Positions 27,871 through 36,426 of a stretch of DNA of 46,062 bases are shown here, in pieces. The notes under the pieces are model-generated. The model was not told where the DNA came from. It saw only the letters and a list, made by a program, of their open reading frames with translations, and did not search any database. The DNA comes from an uncultured Pseudomonadota bacterium. GTDB taxonomy: Bacteria > Pseudomonadota > Alphaproteobacteria > RF32 > CAG-239. A program made the translations under genes and the position numbers. How positions within the stretch are numbered: position 1 is the stretch's first letter; each line of letters starts with the position of its first letter. The stretch lies in the NCBI GenBank assembly GCA_902793695.1, contig CADBEI010000003.1, positions 1 through 46,062 on the forward strand. The letters run 5' to 3'.

Positions 27871-28547
27871 TGGAAACACCGGTTATTGTCATCAGCAGTT
27901 CGGTAAAAGGTACGGGCAAAACAACGTTGGCTCTCAATTTGGCGGCCGCGCTGTGGTCGGATTCGTATCGGGTAAAATTATTGGCGCCGCATAATCCGCA
28001 AGTGGCTCAATTTATGGAGCAACGGCAGATTTTGCGCGAGCAGAGCGGTATCGATTTGCCGATGCCGGAATTGATTGCGGATTTGAACAATATTACTGAA
28101 AGTGCCGAAAAAAGCGTGATTATCGCCGATATTCCGACCGAAAATGCGGCAGATTATGCCTCCGTGTTTGCCAAGGCGCATACTTTGATTACTGTCGGCA
28201 AAGCCGTGAAGGATTTTGATTGGCCGCTTTCACATCCCTATATCAATCTGATTTGGGAGGCCAAAAAGAATATTGCCGCCCGCGGCATAAAATATCTGAA
28301 TTGGATTGTGGTGCTTAATCAAGCCGAAGACGGAGTTGATATTAAGCAAAATCTGGCAGTGGCAACCAAACGTTTCGGTTTCAGAGTGGCAGAGCCGCTG
28401 CACGACCGTGAAGCATTTCGCTATATTGATAACGGATATTGCGCGGCGGATATGGCAAACTTTCGCAAACTTTTCAAAATGTCGATGTCCGATGTGTATG
28501 CCAGACGCGAGATTTTGACACTTACCGATTTTTTGTGGCAAAAATAA
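27870..28547 (+). CDS. MipZ-like ParA/MinD-family ATPase
   Basis: 225 residues, starting inside the previous stop (TAATG). The deviant Walker A K-G-T-G-K-T-T (13-19) has the signature Lys13, placing it in the ParA/MinD class. The second half follows Caulobacter MipZ: L-I-W-E-A-K-K-N-I, then Y-L-N-W-I-V-V-L-N-Q, K-R-F-G-F-R-V-A-E-P-L-H-D-R and A-R-R-E-I-L-T-L at the end. MipZ forms gradients from the ParB-bound origin and inhibits FtsZ to place the division site. At 225 residues this is shorter than Caulobacter MipZ (about 270), and I-A-D-I-P-T replaces I-D-T-P-G at Walker B. It is probably a divergent MipZ; another ParA-like role remains possible. Confidence 0.78.
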   Translation: METPVIVISSSVKGTGKTTLALNLAAALWSDSYRVKLLAPHNPQVAQFMEQRQILREQSGIDLPMPELIADLNNITESAEKSVIIADIPTENAADYASVFAKAHTLITVGKAVKDFDWPLSHPYINLIWEAKKNIAARGIKYLNWIVVLNQAEDGVDIKQNLAVATKRFGFRVAEPLHDREAFRYIDNGYCAADMANFRKLFKMSMSDVYARREILTLTDFLWQK

Positions 28548-28574
28548 ACTCCTGACAATATAAAAACACGCTGT

Positions 28575-28602
28575 CGGCAAGATTTTCCGATGTTGCCGTT
28601 TT
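28575..28602 (+). terminator. Weak terminator after the mipZ-like gene
   Basis: Stem CGGCAA (28575-28580) and TTGCCG (28593-28598), a 12-base loop, then TTTTG. Confidence 0.55.
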
Positions 28603-28721
28603 GTGCAAACGTTTGTTTCCGCATAAAAGGTGTTTAATAAAATAAAAAAAACTTTACCTCGCAATCTTTTTAATGTTACATATATATAATTGATACAATA
28701 AAAACAGAAAGGGGTATGCTT

Positions 28722-30341
28722 ATGCTGAAAATCGTTCAAACAACACCGTATACCGACCAAAAGATGGGTACGGCCGGCTTGCGTCGCAAATCAAAAGTCG
28801 CTATGCAGGAAAACTATGTCGAAAACTTTGTGCAGAGTATTTTTGATGCCATCGGCGGAGTTAAGGGACAAACTTTTATTTTGGGCGGCGACGGACGCTT
28901 TTATAATAAAATTGCTATTCAAAAGATAATGAAAATGTCTGCGGCGGCCGGAATGAAGAAGATGATTGTCGGGCAAAACGGCTATATCTCTACCCCGACA
29001 GCTTCGCGTGTGCTCTTAAAAAATCACGCCGACGGCGGTTTTGTGCTGACCGCTTCGCATAATCCGGGCGGTCCGAACGGCGATTTCGGTATTAAATATG
29101 CCATCGCTTCCGGCGGACAATGTCCGACGAGTTTGAGTGATAAAATTTATGAAAATACCAAAAAAATCACACAGTATACGATTTTGGATGCTCCCGATGT
29201 TGACTTGAGCAAAATCGGCACACAAAAACTCGGCGATATGGAAATTGAAGTCATTGATTCGCTCAAAGATTATATCGATATGATGGAGCAGATTTTTGAT
29301 TTTGATGCCATTCGCAAGCTGTTTGCCGGCGGATTTACCATGCGTTTTGACGCCATGAATGCCGTTACCGGCCCGTATGCGTTGAAAATATTTGAAGAAA
29401 TTTTGGGTGCGCCGAAAGGCTCGGTGGTACATTATGTGCCGATGGAAGATTTCGGCGGTTTGCATCCGGATCCGAACCTGATTTACGCCAAAGAACTGGT
29501 GGATTTGATGTGGTCCGATAATGCGCCTGATTTCGGTGCGGCCAATGACGGCGACGGCGACCGCAATATGATTTTGGGCAAAAAATTCTTTGTTACTCCG
29601 AGTGACAGTTTGGCGATTTTAACCGACAATTATAAGCTGATTCCGGCCTATAAAAACGGCATTTACGGCGTGGCTAAATCGGCGGCGACCTCCACCGCAG
29701 TCAAGCGTGTGGCGGAAGCTCTCGGTATTGGTTATTATGAAGTGCCGACCGGTTGGAAATATTTCTGCAACCTGATGGACAGCAACCGCATCACGTTCTG
29801 TGGCGAGGAGAGTTTCGGCACCGGTTCCAGTCATATCCGTGAAAAAGACGGTATTTGGGCGATTTTGTTCTGGCTCAATATTATTGCCGTTACCGGTAAA
29901 TCGGTGGAAGAAATCGCACACGAGCATTGGCAAAAATACGGCCGCAGCTACTATATGCGCAACGATTATGAAATTGCCGACACCGAAGTTGCCAACAAGC
30001 TGATGGCGGATTTGGAAGCTCGCTTGCCGTCGCTGAAGGGTAAAACTTTCGGTGCATATACGGTCAGTGAGGCTTATCCGTTTGTTTATAACGATCCGGT
30101 TGACGGTAGTTCGACCAAAAACGGTTTGATGGTTTATTTTGCCGATAAATCGCGCATTGTATATCGTTTGTCCGGCACCGGTAGCAGCGGTGCCACGCTT
30201 CGCGTTTATTTGGAGCGTTATGCTACAAAAGACTTTGATGAAAATGTGGAAAAAACGCTAGAGAGTCTGGCTGATGTTTCGCGCGAAATTGCCGAAATTA
30301 CGGAGCGTACCGGTAAGACCAAGGCTGATTTGCTGACTTAA
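28722..30341 (+). CDS. pgm: Phosphoglucomutase (alpha-D-glucose phosphate-specific)
   Basis: 539 residues. ATG 28722 is chosen because the agggg ribosome site is 7 bases upstream; ATG 28716 is only one base from it. The phosphoserine loop T-A-S-H-N-P-G-G has Ser112, the metal loop is N-D-G-D-G-D-R-N, the sugar-binding loop is C-G-E-E-S-F-G-T-G-S, and the phosphate-binding R-L-S-G-T-G-S-S-G-A is at the C-terminus. It interconverts glucose-1-phosphate and glucose-6-phosphate, supplying UDP-glucose for envelope glycans or glycogen. cckA starts 17 bases after its stop, so the two are probably cotranscribed. Confidence 0.96.
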   Translation: MLKIVQTTPYTDQKMGTAGLRRKSKVAMQENYVENFVQSIFDAIGGVKGQTFILGGDGRFYNKIAIQKIMKMSAAAGMKKMIVGQNGYISTPTASRVLLKNHADGGFVLTASHNPGGPNGDFGIKYAIASGGQCPTSLSDKIYENTKKITQYTILDAPDVDLSKIGTQKLGDMEIEVIDSLKDYIDMMEQIFDFDAIRKLFAGGFTMRFDAMNAVTGPYALKIFEEILGAPKGSVVHYVPMEDFGGLHPDPNLIYAKELVDLMWSDNAPDFGAANDGDGDRNMILGKKFFVTPSDSLAILTDNYKLIPAYKNGIYGVAKSAATSTAVKRVAEALGIGYYEVPTGWKYFCNLMDSNRITFCGEESFGTGSSHIREKDGIWAILFWLNIIAVTGKSVEEIAHEHWQKYGRSYYMRNDYEIADTEVANKLMADLEARLPSLKGKTFGAYTVSEAYPFVYNDPVDGSSTKNGLMVYFADKSRIVYRLSGTGSSGATLRVYLERYATKDFDENVEKTLESLADVSREIAEITERTGKTKADLLT

Positions 30342-30358
30342 AGCCCAAAGGAACGCAA

Positions 30359-32998
30359 ATGCTCAGAGATATCAACAATCGTCGCCCCGATCGGCAGCTG
30401 GAAAGGAATCTGCTCTTTCTGGCTTACGCGATTATGCTGACTTCTCTGAGCTTGTTTGCGTTGTTTTTATATCCGCAGTTCTCGTTTTATATCATCATTT
30501 TGGTGGTGGTATGGAATGTTATGTGTATTTTGATTACCATTCGCATTCTGCAAGTCAGTGAAAATGCAATAGGTTTCGGTGCTTTATCCGCCGAACTTCT
30601 GAACGATAAAGCAAAATATAATCGTGTAGATAATTCCGAGGGCGAGGCGATTATCATTAATCGAGCGGCGGCGGAGTATTTTCAAAATATGCCGATTATA
30701 CCGTTTTTGGAACAAAATATCATTGATTCTCCGGCCAATAAAATGGATTTGCAGAAGTTGGTTTCGGCAGTAAATAAGTTGCAGGCCACCACGGTGGAAC
30801 TTTCGTTGAACCCCAAGCAAGACAGCGTTTTTGTGGTGGAAGAATGGTTGAGAATCAGCGTAAAACCGATTTATTTGAACAAAACAGATATTTTTGAATC
30901 CGAGTTTTCGCTCAACAAAATCAAAAAAGAAACCTATATTTATTGGTCAATCGAAAATATTACCGCCTATAAAAATATGGATGCGGTTTTCAAAGGCGAG
31001 ATGTCGTCTTTGCACTCGTTTTTGGATTATTTGCCGGTGGGATTGTATACTTGCGACGACAGCGGAAAATTGGAATATATCAATGATACGCTGGCCGAGA
31101 AATTGCATATCGATAAAAATACCGCCGTCAGCAAAACGATCGACGACTTTGTGGCTTATAAGCCGGAACTGTTGCATACGCCGACCGGTGAATATAACGA
31201 CAATCTAACCTTCAAAACCGCTGACGGTATTTTTGAAGCTTATGTACGCCAACGCAACGTGCGTGAAAATAACGAGCTGAAAACTCGCGGTGTTGTAATG
31301 TGGAATTTGCCGACAGATGCGGAACTGCAAAACCGTCTGAATATTGTTATCGACCGTTTTGAATATTTGTTGGAAACGGCTCCGGTGGGGATTGTGTTGC
31401 TCGATAAACAGCTTAATATTCGTGAATTGAATAAATACGTTAAACCGTTGCTGAATGCTGAAAATCGCGATGTTACGGGGCAAAAGTTTAGCGGCTACCT
31501 CAATGCGGAAGCGCAAAAACATTTTAAGCATATTTTGCACGAAAAACTATATCAAACATCGGATAATATAATAGAAACCGTATTGAACAGCGGCACGGAC
31601 GAACGCAACGTGCGTCTGGCAATTTACGCCGCGGATAAATATCGCACCGATGAGGATGAACAAAGCGGCTATATGGTTTATGTTCAAGATACCACCAATC
31701 GCCGTAGTTTGGAAATGCAAGTGGCTCAGGCACAAAAAATGCAGTCGTTCGGTCAACTTACCGGTATGGTGGCGCACGACTTCAATAATTTGTTGACGGC
31801 GGTCGTCGGCTATTGCGATTTGTTATTACGTCGTCACGGTATCGGCGACCCGTCGTTTGTAGATTTGATAGAACTTAAAAATAACGTAACCACAGCTATT
31901 GGTGTGGCGCGACAACTGTTGACCGTTTCGCGGCGGCAACCGCTTAATCCGAAGGTAATTGATGCCACCGAGGCCTTTACCGAAAATGACCATCTGATTG
32001 CGCGTATTTTGGGCGAAAAAATTAAGCTTAACGTGAACTACGGAGCGGATTTGGGTTACATTCGCGTGGATACGGTACAGCTTTCACAGGTGTTGCTGAA
32101 CTTGGCCATTAATGCCCGTGATGCCATGAACGGCGTAGGGGCTTTGACATTATCCGCACGCCTTGAACACCTTAATTTGCCGTATCAATACGGTGCCGAA
32201 ACGATTAAGCCGGGGGATTTTGTGGTTATCAGTGTCAGTGATACCGGTTGCGGTATTCCGCCGGAAAATCTGGAACGGATTTTTGAGCCGTTTTTCTCCA
32301 CCAAGAAGAATGTTCTCAACTCCGGCACAGGTTTGGGTTTGGCAATGGTTGACAGCATCGTACGGCAAATGAACGGCTTTCTGAAAGTACACAGCGAGGT
32401 TGGTAAAGGTACAACTTTTGAAATCTATCTGCCGTCGTATGTTGATACCGAGAGTGCGCAAAATCAAACGGCGGCGGAACAGGAGGCACCGGAAGTTATT
32501 TTGGATAAGACCGGTAACGCGGCGATGACTACCGTTTTGCCGCATTATGTGAATGATAAGAGCCAAAAAGTCATTCTCGGGCTTAATGTGGCGGAATTTG
32601 ACAGTCAGCGCAGTGTTTCGCGCAATCCTGGAGAAATCCGCATTTTGTTTGTGGATGACGAAGATGCGGTACGAATGGTGGGTGCCCGCGGTTTGCGGCA
32701 AAAGGGCTATGATGTGGTTGATTGTATTTCGGCGGAAAATGCCATGGAACATATTGATGCCGGCGAAAAATTTGATTTGGTAATTACCGATATGCGTATG
32801 CCGGGGATGAGTGGCGCCGAGTTGGCAACGATTTTGCACGAAAAATATCCGGAAATCTTGATTATTCTGGCTTCCGGTTATTCTGAAGAAATCGCCCGCA
32901 AAGAGTTGGCCGGTTCGCAAGACTTTTTCTTTATAGCCAAACCGTACGGTCTGGATGATTTGAACAAAAAAGTAAAGACGGTATTGGCAAAAAAATGA
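30359..32998 (+). CDS. cckA: Hybrid sensor histidine kinase/response regulator, CckA-type
   Basis: 879 residues. Two membrane helices near the N-terminus (about 18-40 and 43-65) are followed by up to three PAS-like domains (about 85-200, 222-320 and 328-440). A HisKA domain carries the CckA-style H-box G-M-V-A-H-D-F-N-N-L-L-T (His473). The HATPase domain has N-x-x-x-N-A-R-D-A-M, D-T-G-C-G-I-P and G-T-G-L-G-L-A. A C-terminal receiver has phospho-acceptor Asp811 in T-D-M-R-M-P-G-M. In alphaproteobacteria CckA passes phosphate through ChpT to CtrA and CpdR, controlling the cell cycle. The hdaA-like gene overlaps its stop (ATGA). The extra PAS region makes it longer than Caulobacter CckA (about 690). 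Confidence 0.92.
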   Translation: MLRDINNRRPDRQLERNLLFLAYAIMLTSLSLFALFLYPQFSFYIIILVVVWNVMCILITIRILQVSENAIGFGALSAELLNDKAKYNRVDNSEGEAIIINRAAAEYFQNMPIIPFLEQNIIDSPANKMDLQKLVSAVNKLQATTVELSLNPKQDSVFVVEEWLRISVKPIYLNKTDIFESEFSLNKIKKETYIYWSIENITAYKNMDAVFKGEMSSLHSFLDYLPVGLYTCDDSGKLEYINDTLAEKLHIDKNTAVSKTIDDFVAYKPELLHTPTGEYNDNLTFKTADGIFEAYVRQRNVRENNELKTRGVVMWNLPTDAELQNRLNIVIDRFEYLLETAPVGIVLLDKQLNIRELNKYVKPLLNAENRDVTGQKFSGYLNAEAQKHFKHILHEKLYQTSDNIIETVLNSGTDERNVRLAIYAADKYRTDEDEQSGYMVYVQDTTNRRSLEMQVAQAQKMQSFGQLTGMVAHDFNNLLTAVVGYCDLLLRRHGIGDPSFVDLIELKNNVTTAIGVARQLLTVSRRQPLNPKVIDATEAFTENDHLIARILGEKIKLNVNYGADLGYIRVDTVQLSQVLLNLAINARDAMNGVGALTLSARLEHLNLPYQYGAETIKPGDFVVISVSDTGCGIPPENLERIFEPFFSTKKNVLNSGTGLGLAMVDSIVRQMNGFLKVHSEVGKGTTFEIYLPSYVDTESAQNQTAAEQEAPEVILDKTGNAAMTTVLPHYVNDKSQKVILGLNVAEFDSQRSVSRNPGEIRILFVDDEDAVRMVGARGLRQKGYDVVDCISAENAMEHIDAGEKFDLVITDMRMPGMSGAELATILHEKYPEILIILASGYSEEIARKELAGSQDFFFIAKPYGLDDLNKKVKTVLAKK

Positions 32999-33741
32999 TA
33001 GAAAACAATGATATATTAAAACAGTTACCGCTTGACTTTGCTACCCGCAATTATATGGGGCGTGACGATTTTATGGTTTCGGAGTGCAATAAAGAAGCTT
33101 TTATGTTATTGGACAGCTGGCCGCATTGGTTCGGTTCCGGTGCGGTAATATATGGACCTAAAGGCTGTGGTAAGTCGCATTTGGCGCAGTTGTTTACGGA
33201 TAAAGTGCGTAATTCGTCTGTTCCGCCGCCGGCCGTATCTGTTGTTACGTGCTCTGCAATAAATATGCGTAATTTCAAAAAGTTGTCAAACGAAAATAAA
33301 GTACTGGTTGTGGAGGATTTAAGGCCGGGAAATCACGATGAAGCCCTGTTTCATTTGTTTAATCTGTTTAACGTTACGGGGCGGTGGATGCTTTTTACGG
33401 CCGAAAAAGCACCGGCACAGATGAAATTTGCGCTTAAGGATTTACAAACAAGACTCAATATGTTGCCTTGTGCGGCAATCTCCGAACCGGACGATGTTAT
33501 GTTGCAAATGCTTGTGGTTAAGCTGTTTGATGACAGGCAGTTGAAAATTACACCTGAAATTCTGCAATATATCATCAATAATGCGCCGCGCTCGTTTGCT
33601 TATATTGAACAACTTGTTGCGGAAATTGATGAGATTTCGCTTGCATATCAAACGGCGGTAACATATACAGTAATCAGACGGGCTATGGAATCTCTGACAC
33701 TTAAAGACCGACATGAGCCTGATTTGTTTGATGATTATTAG
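32995..33741 (+). CDS. hdaA: HdaA-like DnaA-related regulator of replication initiation
   Basis: 248 residues, start overlapping the cckA stop (ATGA). Near the N-terminus Q-L-P-L-D-F (10-15) matches the beta-clamp-binding motif of Hda/HdaA. A DnaA-type AAA+ domain follows: Walker A G-P-K-G-C-G-K-S (54-61), Walker B-like V-L-V-V-E-D-L, and L-Q-T-R-L. It lacks a DnaA domain IV helix-turn-helix, as expected for Hda. With the sliding clamp it stimulates ATP hydrolysis by DnaA and prevents re-initiation. The Walker B acidic pair reads E-D rather than the usual D-D or D-E. Translational coupling to cckA is unusual. Confidence 0.85.
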   Translation: MIENNDILKQLPLDFATRNYMGRDDFMVSECNKEAFMLLDSWPHWFGSGAVIYGPKGCGKSHLAQLFTDKVRNSSVPPPAVSVVTCSAINMRNFKKLSNENKVLVVEDLRPGNHDEALFHLFNLFNVTGRWMLFTAEKAPAQMKFALKDLQTRLNMLPCAAISEPDDVMLQMLVVKLFDDRQLKITPEILQYIINNAPRSFAYIEQLVAEIDEISLAYQTAVTYTVIRRAMESLTLKDRHEPDLFDDY

Positions 33742-33768
33742 AAATTAACAATTTTAAAGGAGAACAAA

Positions 33769-34473
33769 ATGAAAAAATTTTTGATAGAGCAAAAATGGGT
33801 GGGAGTGGGCTTCGCTATAATCGCATCGTTGCTGATAGCTTGGATTTCCACTTCTAAAACAATCGGTTTTGTACAAGCGGTTTCGCCGTATATATCCGAA
33901 GAAGCAAAGAATTTTCTGCCGCTGACGTTTGAAAACGGTACCATTACGGAGCCACAAAATACGATTATTTCCAAAGAATATAAGTTTGGCGATGACGAAA
34001 GTAACGTGGTCAAAGTCGTACTTAATACCGAAGTTGAGGAACTGACCAGCGATGATATCAAAGATTCCGGTATTTATTTCAGTCGCAAATATATGTATGC
34101 CGTTACTCCGCAAAAAACGGAAATCAGAGATTTGAGCGATATTCCGAATATGACGGTAGATCAGGAAATGTTTGATTCCGGTATGAAATGGCTTGAAAGC
34201 AGAGTTAACGGCTATTTGTTTGTTGTTATATTTGTTATGATGCTGGCGTGGATAGGGCTTGCCGTTTTGATTTATGCCGCACTCTCGCAGTTGCTTATCG
34301 GTAAAGTGGTGTCTTCCGCGTTTGCCCGCACCTTGCGGATTACGACTTTGGGATATTTGGTATTGCTGATTGAGCTCGGAACCGGTTTCGGTATCAACAT
34401 TTTAATTAAATTAGTTTTGTTGGTATTACTTAATTATTACATTAATAAACAATTTTATCCTGTTGAAAAATAA
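33769..34473 (+). CDS. DUF1189-like integral membrane protein
   Basis: 234 residues. One helix near the N-terminus (about 10-30), a ~120-residue extracytoplasmic domain (P-L-T-F-E-N-G-T-I, K-V-V-L-N-T-E), then a block of three helices (about 148-172, 190-207, 209-225). This layout and the N-terminal F-x-x-A-x-x-S-K-T motif resemble the DUF1189 family, whose function is unknown. The assignment is tentative. It follows hdaA by 27 bases with an aaggag ribosome site and may be the last gene of the pgm-cckA-hdaA unit, since a strong terminator comes next. Confidence 0.65.
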   Translation: MKKFLIEQKWVGVGFAIIASLLIAWISTSKTIGFVQAVSPYISEEAKNFLPLTFENGTITEPQNTIISKEYKFGDDESNVVKVVLNTEVEELTSDDIKDSGIYFSRKYMYAVTPQKTEIRDLSDIPNMTVDQEMFDSGMKWLESRVNGYLFVVIFVMMLAWIGLAVLIYAALSQLLIGKVVSSAFARTLRITTLGYLVLLIELGTGFGINILIKLVLLVLLNYYINKQFYPVEK

Positions 34474-34490
34474 ATGTTTTTATTCTTTGT

Positions 34491-34521
34491 AAAATGAGCG
34501 GATTAAAAGCCGCTCATTTTT
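34491..34521 (+). terminator. Rho-independent terminator
   Basis: A perfect 11-bp stem, AAAATGAGCGG (34491-34501) and CCGCTCATTTT (34510-34520), with an 8-base loop and a T-run. It ends the pgm-cckA-hdaA-DUF1189-like unit. Confidence 0.92.
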
Positions 34522-34533
34522 GTATTTTATAGA

Positions 34534-34561
34534 TTGACAAATTGTGAAAATAAAGTACAAT
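34534..34561 (+). promoter_or_regulatory. Strong sigma-70-like promoter
   Basis: TTGACA (34534-34539), a 16-bp spacer and TACAAT (34556-34561). It would give a leader of about 105 bases before the next start codon. That leader holds a tiny 9-codon open frame from ATG 34594 without a ribosome site, probably chance. Confidence 0.72.
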
Positions 34562-34672
34562 GACAGTCACTTGTTAATTATTGATAGTAGATTATGGTTG
34601 TATTATTGACGGATTGGGACTAATCACCCAAAACGGAAAAAGGACATTCATAAAAGTCGAACACAATAAGCG

Positions 34673-36325
34673 ATGAGTAGGTTTTTGCCGATGCCGCCAA
34701 CGGTTTCGGGTTCCTCAAAATACCTTAACAAGATTACGCCGCGGGAACCGGTGTGCCATCAAAACTTTTATTTTATGGCAAAATCTATTTCAACAAGTCT
34801 GTACGACTTTTGTGTTTTCAGTTACAGACTGGTTATTTTTATTTTGTTCGGCAATCCGTTGTCGATGCTTATTCTCAATCTTCTGGCGCCGCATTGTGCG
34901 GCTGAATTCGCAAGCAATCGCAATATTTTCGGTGAGAAAATCTATGCTTTCTACGAGCGTCATGCGCTCAAGTGGCATTTTCACTGGGCGAAATATTGGA
35001 TGAAACTGGATCGGCTTTCCGATTATACGGTAAAACAGCAAATCAACTATCTGTTCAAGGTTGCTTTCCGCAATGGGACGGAAGTTGAGGCATTGAAGGC
35101 CATGCCTTCGGCCAACGAAACTTGGCCCGAAGCTTATGAAGAATTGTTCTTCAAGTACGGGAAAAAGTGTTTACCGCTCAAACGCCGTGATACTGTCTGG
35201 CGTGAGGAGACACCGAAGTGGTATTTGCATCTTATTATCGAGTTTATGATGCAGAATGTGCGCTTGAGTTTCAACGCGTTGCATTTTGCCATTGAAGTGG
35301 CTAAAAAAGACGAGCAGGTGCGTTTAACCCTCAAAGAGTATTTGGCTTCGGGCAAACTCAATGATGCGCAGACGCAACTTTTGGTAGACGGAGTTTTTGC
35401 CGAACTTTTGGCTGATGGTACTTCTGCCGGCGGACACGGACACGGCATTGATTTGCCGATGTTGGGTATTTTGACCGACTACATCAGGCGCTATGGCGCT
35501 AAAAAGGAACTGGTGCAGAGTATGAAGGCCAAGTTGCCGCAACCGTGCTTCGAGCTGGTGCTGAATGCCGATAAGTATTATCGCCACAGCAAAGCGGTGC
35601 GTATCGGGCAAAAAGACGAGACCAAATGGGAAGAGTACTGCAAGCATATTGAGTCTTTGGTTCCGGAAGCGCAGAAGCTGATGACCACCAAACAGTATGC
35701 CGTGTACAGTCGTAACAACGCGACTACCGGTCACAAGCTGGATAACGAGGTTATCTACGATTTTCTGCACAACCGAAACGACGAAATTCTGTGGAGGTTG
35801 ATTTTCCTGCGTGAGCCGAATCACGGTCTGTACGATGCCCAGACACATACTCTGGTGGTGGAAACCGAAACTGCTTGGAATAAGGTATATCGGAAAACAT
35901 TCAACGATATGTTCGAAAAGTTGCGTACCAAGGTCACAACCGGCCAAGAGTTGAATGAAGAAGAGCAGGTAGAACTGTTCAATTCTCCTTATGCCAGCGT
36001 GTTGGCGCCGGAATATTTCGCCGCTCATCGTTTGTGTCCGGCCGCAGAGGTGTATATGCTGTCGCTGTATGATTACAGTGCCGCCGTCGAGTTCTATATT
36101 GATAAGTATGGACTCTCCGCTGAGGCTTGCGTGAAAATGTTTGAAGCGAAATTTGCTCCCCGCTTGGTCCGAAAGTATGTTACCAAATACTCTTTGGGAA
36201 GCGCGGACGTCAAACTCTTTGATATGGATATAGATGACATCAAGGATGTTGTTTTGCAGTATCATAAGCGCTTTAAGCTGACACCCAAGGCTGAGAAGCT
36301 GGCGCGACAGAAAGGCTGGATTTAG
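34673..36325 (+). CDS. Large orphan protein, unknown function
   Basis: 550 residues if ATG 34673 is used. An in-frame stop lies two codons upstream and the ribosome site is poor. ATG 34775 (516 residues) is an equally plausible start, because the first 34 residues look non-protein-like. Next comes a hydrophobic segment (about 42-72 in the long form), then a long, mostly helical, Lys/Glu-rich body with repeated aromatic positions: W-H-F-H-W-A-K-Y-W, P-K-W-Y-L-H-L-I-I-E-F, A-Q-K-L-M-T-T-K-Q-Y-A-V-Y-S. No catalytic motif or known family is recognised. It has its own promoter and terminator, so it is a separate transcription unit. Confidence 0.75.
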   Translation: MSRFLPMPPTVSGSSKYLNKITPREPVCHQNFYFMAKSISTSLYDFCVFSYRLVIFILFGNPLSMLILNLLAPHCAAEFASNRNIFGEKIYAFYERHALKWHFHWAKYWMKLDRLSDYTVKQQINYLFKVAFRNGTEVEALKAMPSANETWPEAYEELFFKYGKKCLPLKRRDTVWREETPKWYLHLIIEFMMQNVRLSFNALHFAIEVAKKDEQVRLTLKEYLASGKLNDAQTQLLVDGVFAELLADGTSAGGHGHGIDLPMLGILTDYIRRYGAKKELVQSMKAKLPQPCFELVLNADKYYRHSKAVRIGQKDETKWEEYCKHIESLVPEAQKLMTTKQYAVYSRNNATTGHKLDNEVIYDFLHNRNDEILWRLIFLREPNHGLYDAQTHTLVVETETAWNKVYRKTFNDMFEKLRTKVTTGQELNEEEQVELFNSPYASVLAPEYFAAHRLCPAAEVYMLSLYDYSAAVEFYIDKYGLSAEACVKMFEAKFAPRLVRKYVTKYSLGSADVKLFDMDIDDIKDVVLQYHKRFKLTPKAEKLARQKGWI

Positions 36326-36339
36326 TCCTTATCAATACT

Positions 36340-36371
36340 AAGGCTGACGGAATTTTCCGTCGGCCTTTTTT
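36340..36371 (+). terminator. Terminator after the orphan gene
   Basis: A 12-bp stem, AAGGCTGACGGA (36340-36351) and TCCGTCGGCCTT (36356-36367, one G-U pair), loop attt, then a T-run. Confidence 0.93.
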
Positions 36372-36377
36372 GTGCAC

Positions 36378-36410
36378 AAAAAAAAACACCGGAATTACCG
36401 GTGCTTTTTT
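36378..36410. terminator. Bidirectional terminator hairpin between convergent genes
   Basis: CACCGG (36387-36392) and CCGGTG (36398-36403), flanked by an A-run (36378-36386) and a T-run (36405-36410), so it works on either strand. It serves the minus-strand dsbA-like gene. Confidence 0.82.
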
Positions 36411-36426
36411 ATAAAATCCGTTGCGA

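Noticed and set aside
28716..28721. Earlier ATG for phosphoglucomutase
   Set aside because: It is only one base from the ribosome site; the ATG at 28722 has proper spacing.
34594..34623. Nine-codon upstream open frame as a leader peptide
   Set aside because: It has no ribosome site and no run of a regulatory amino acid, and the leader shows no terminator/antiterminator pair.
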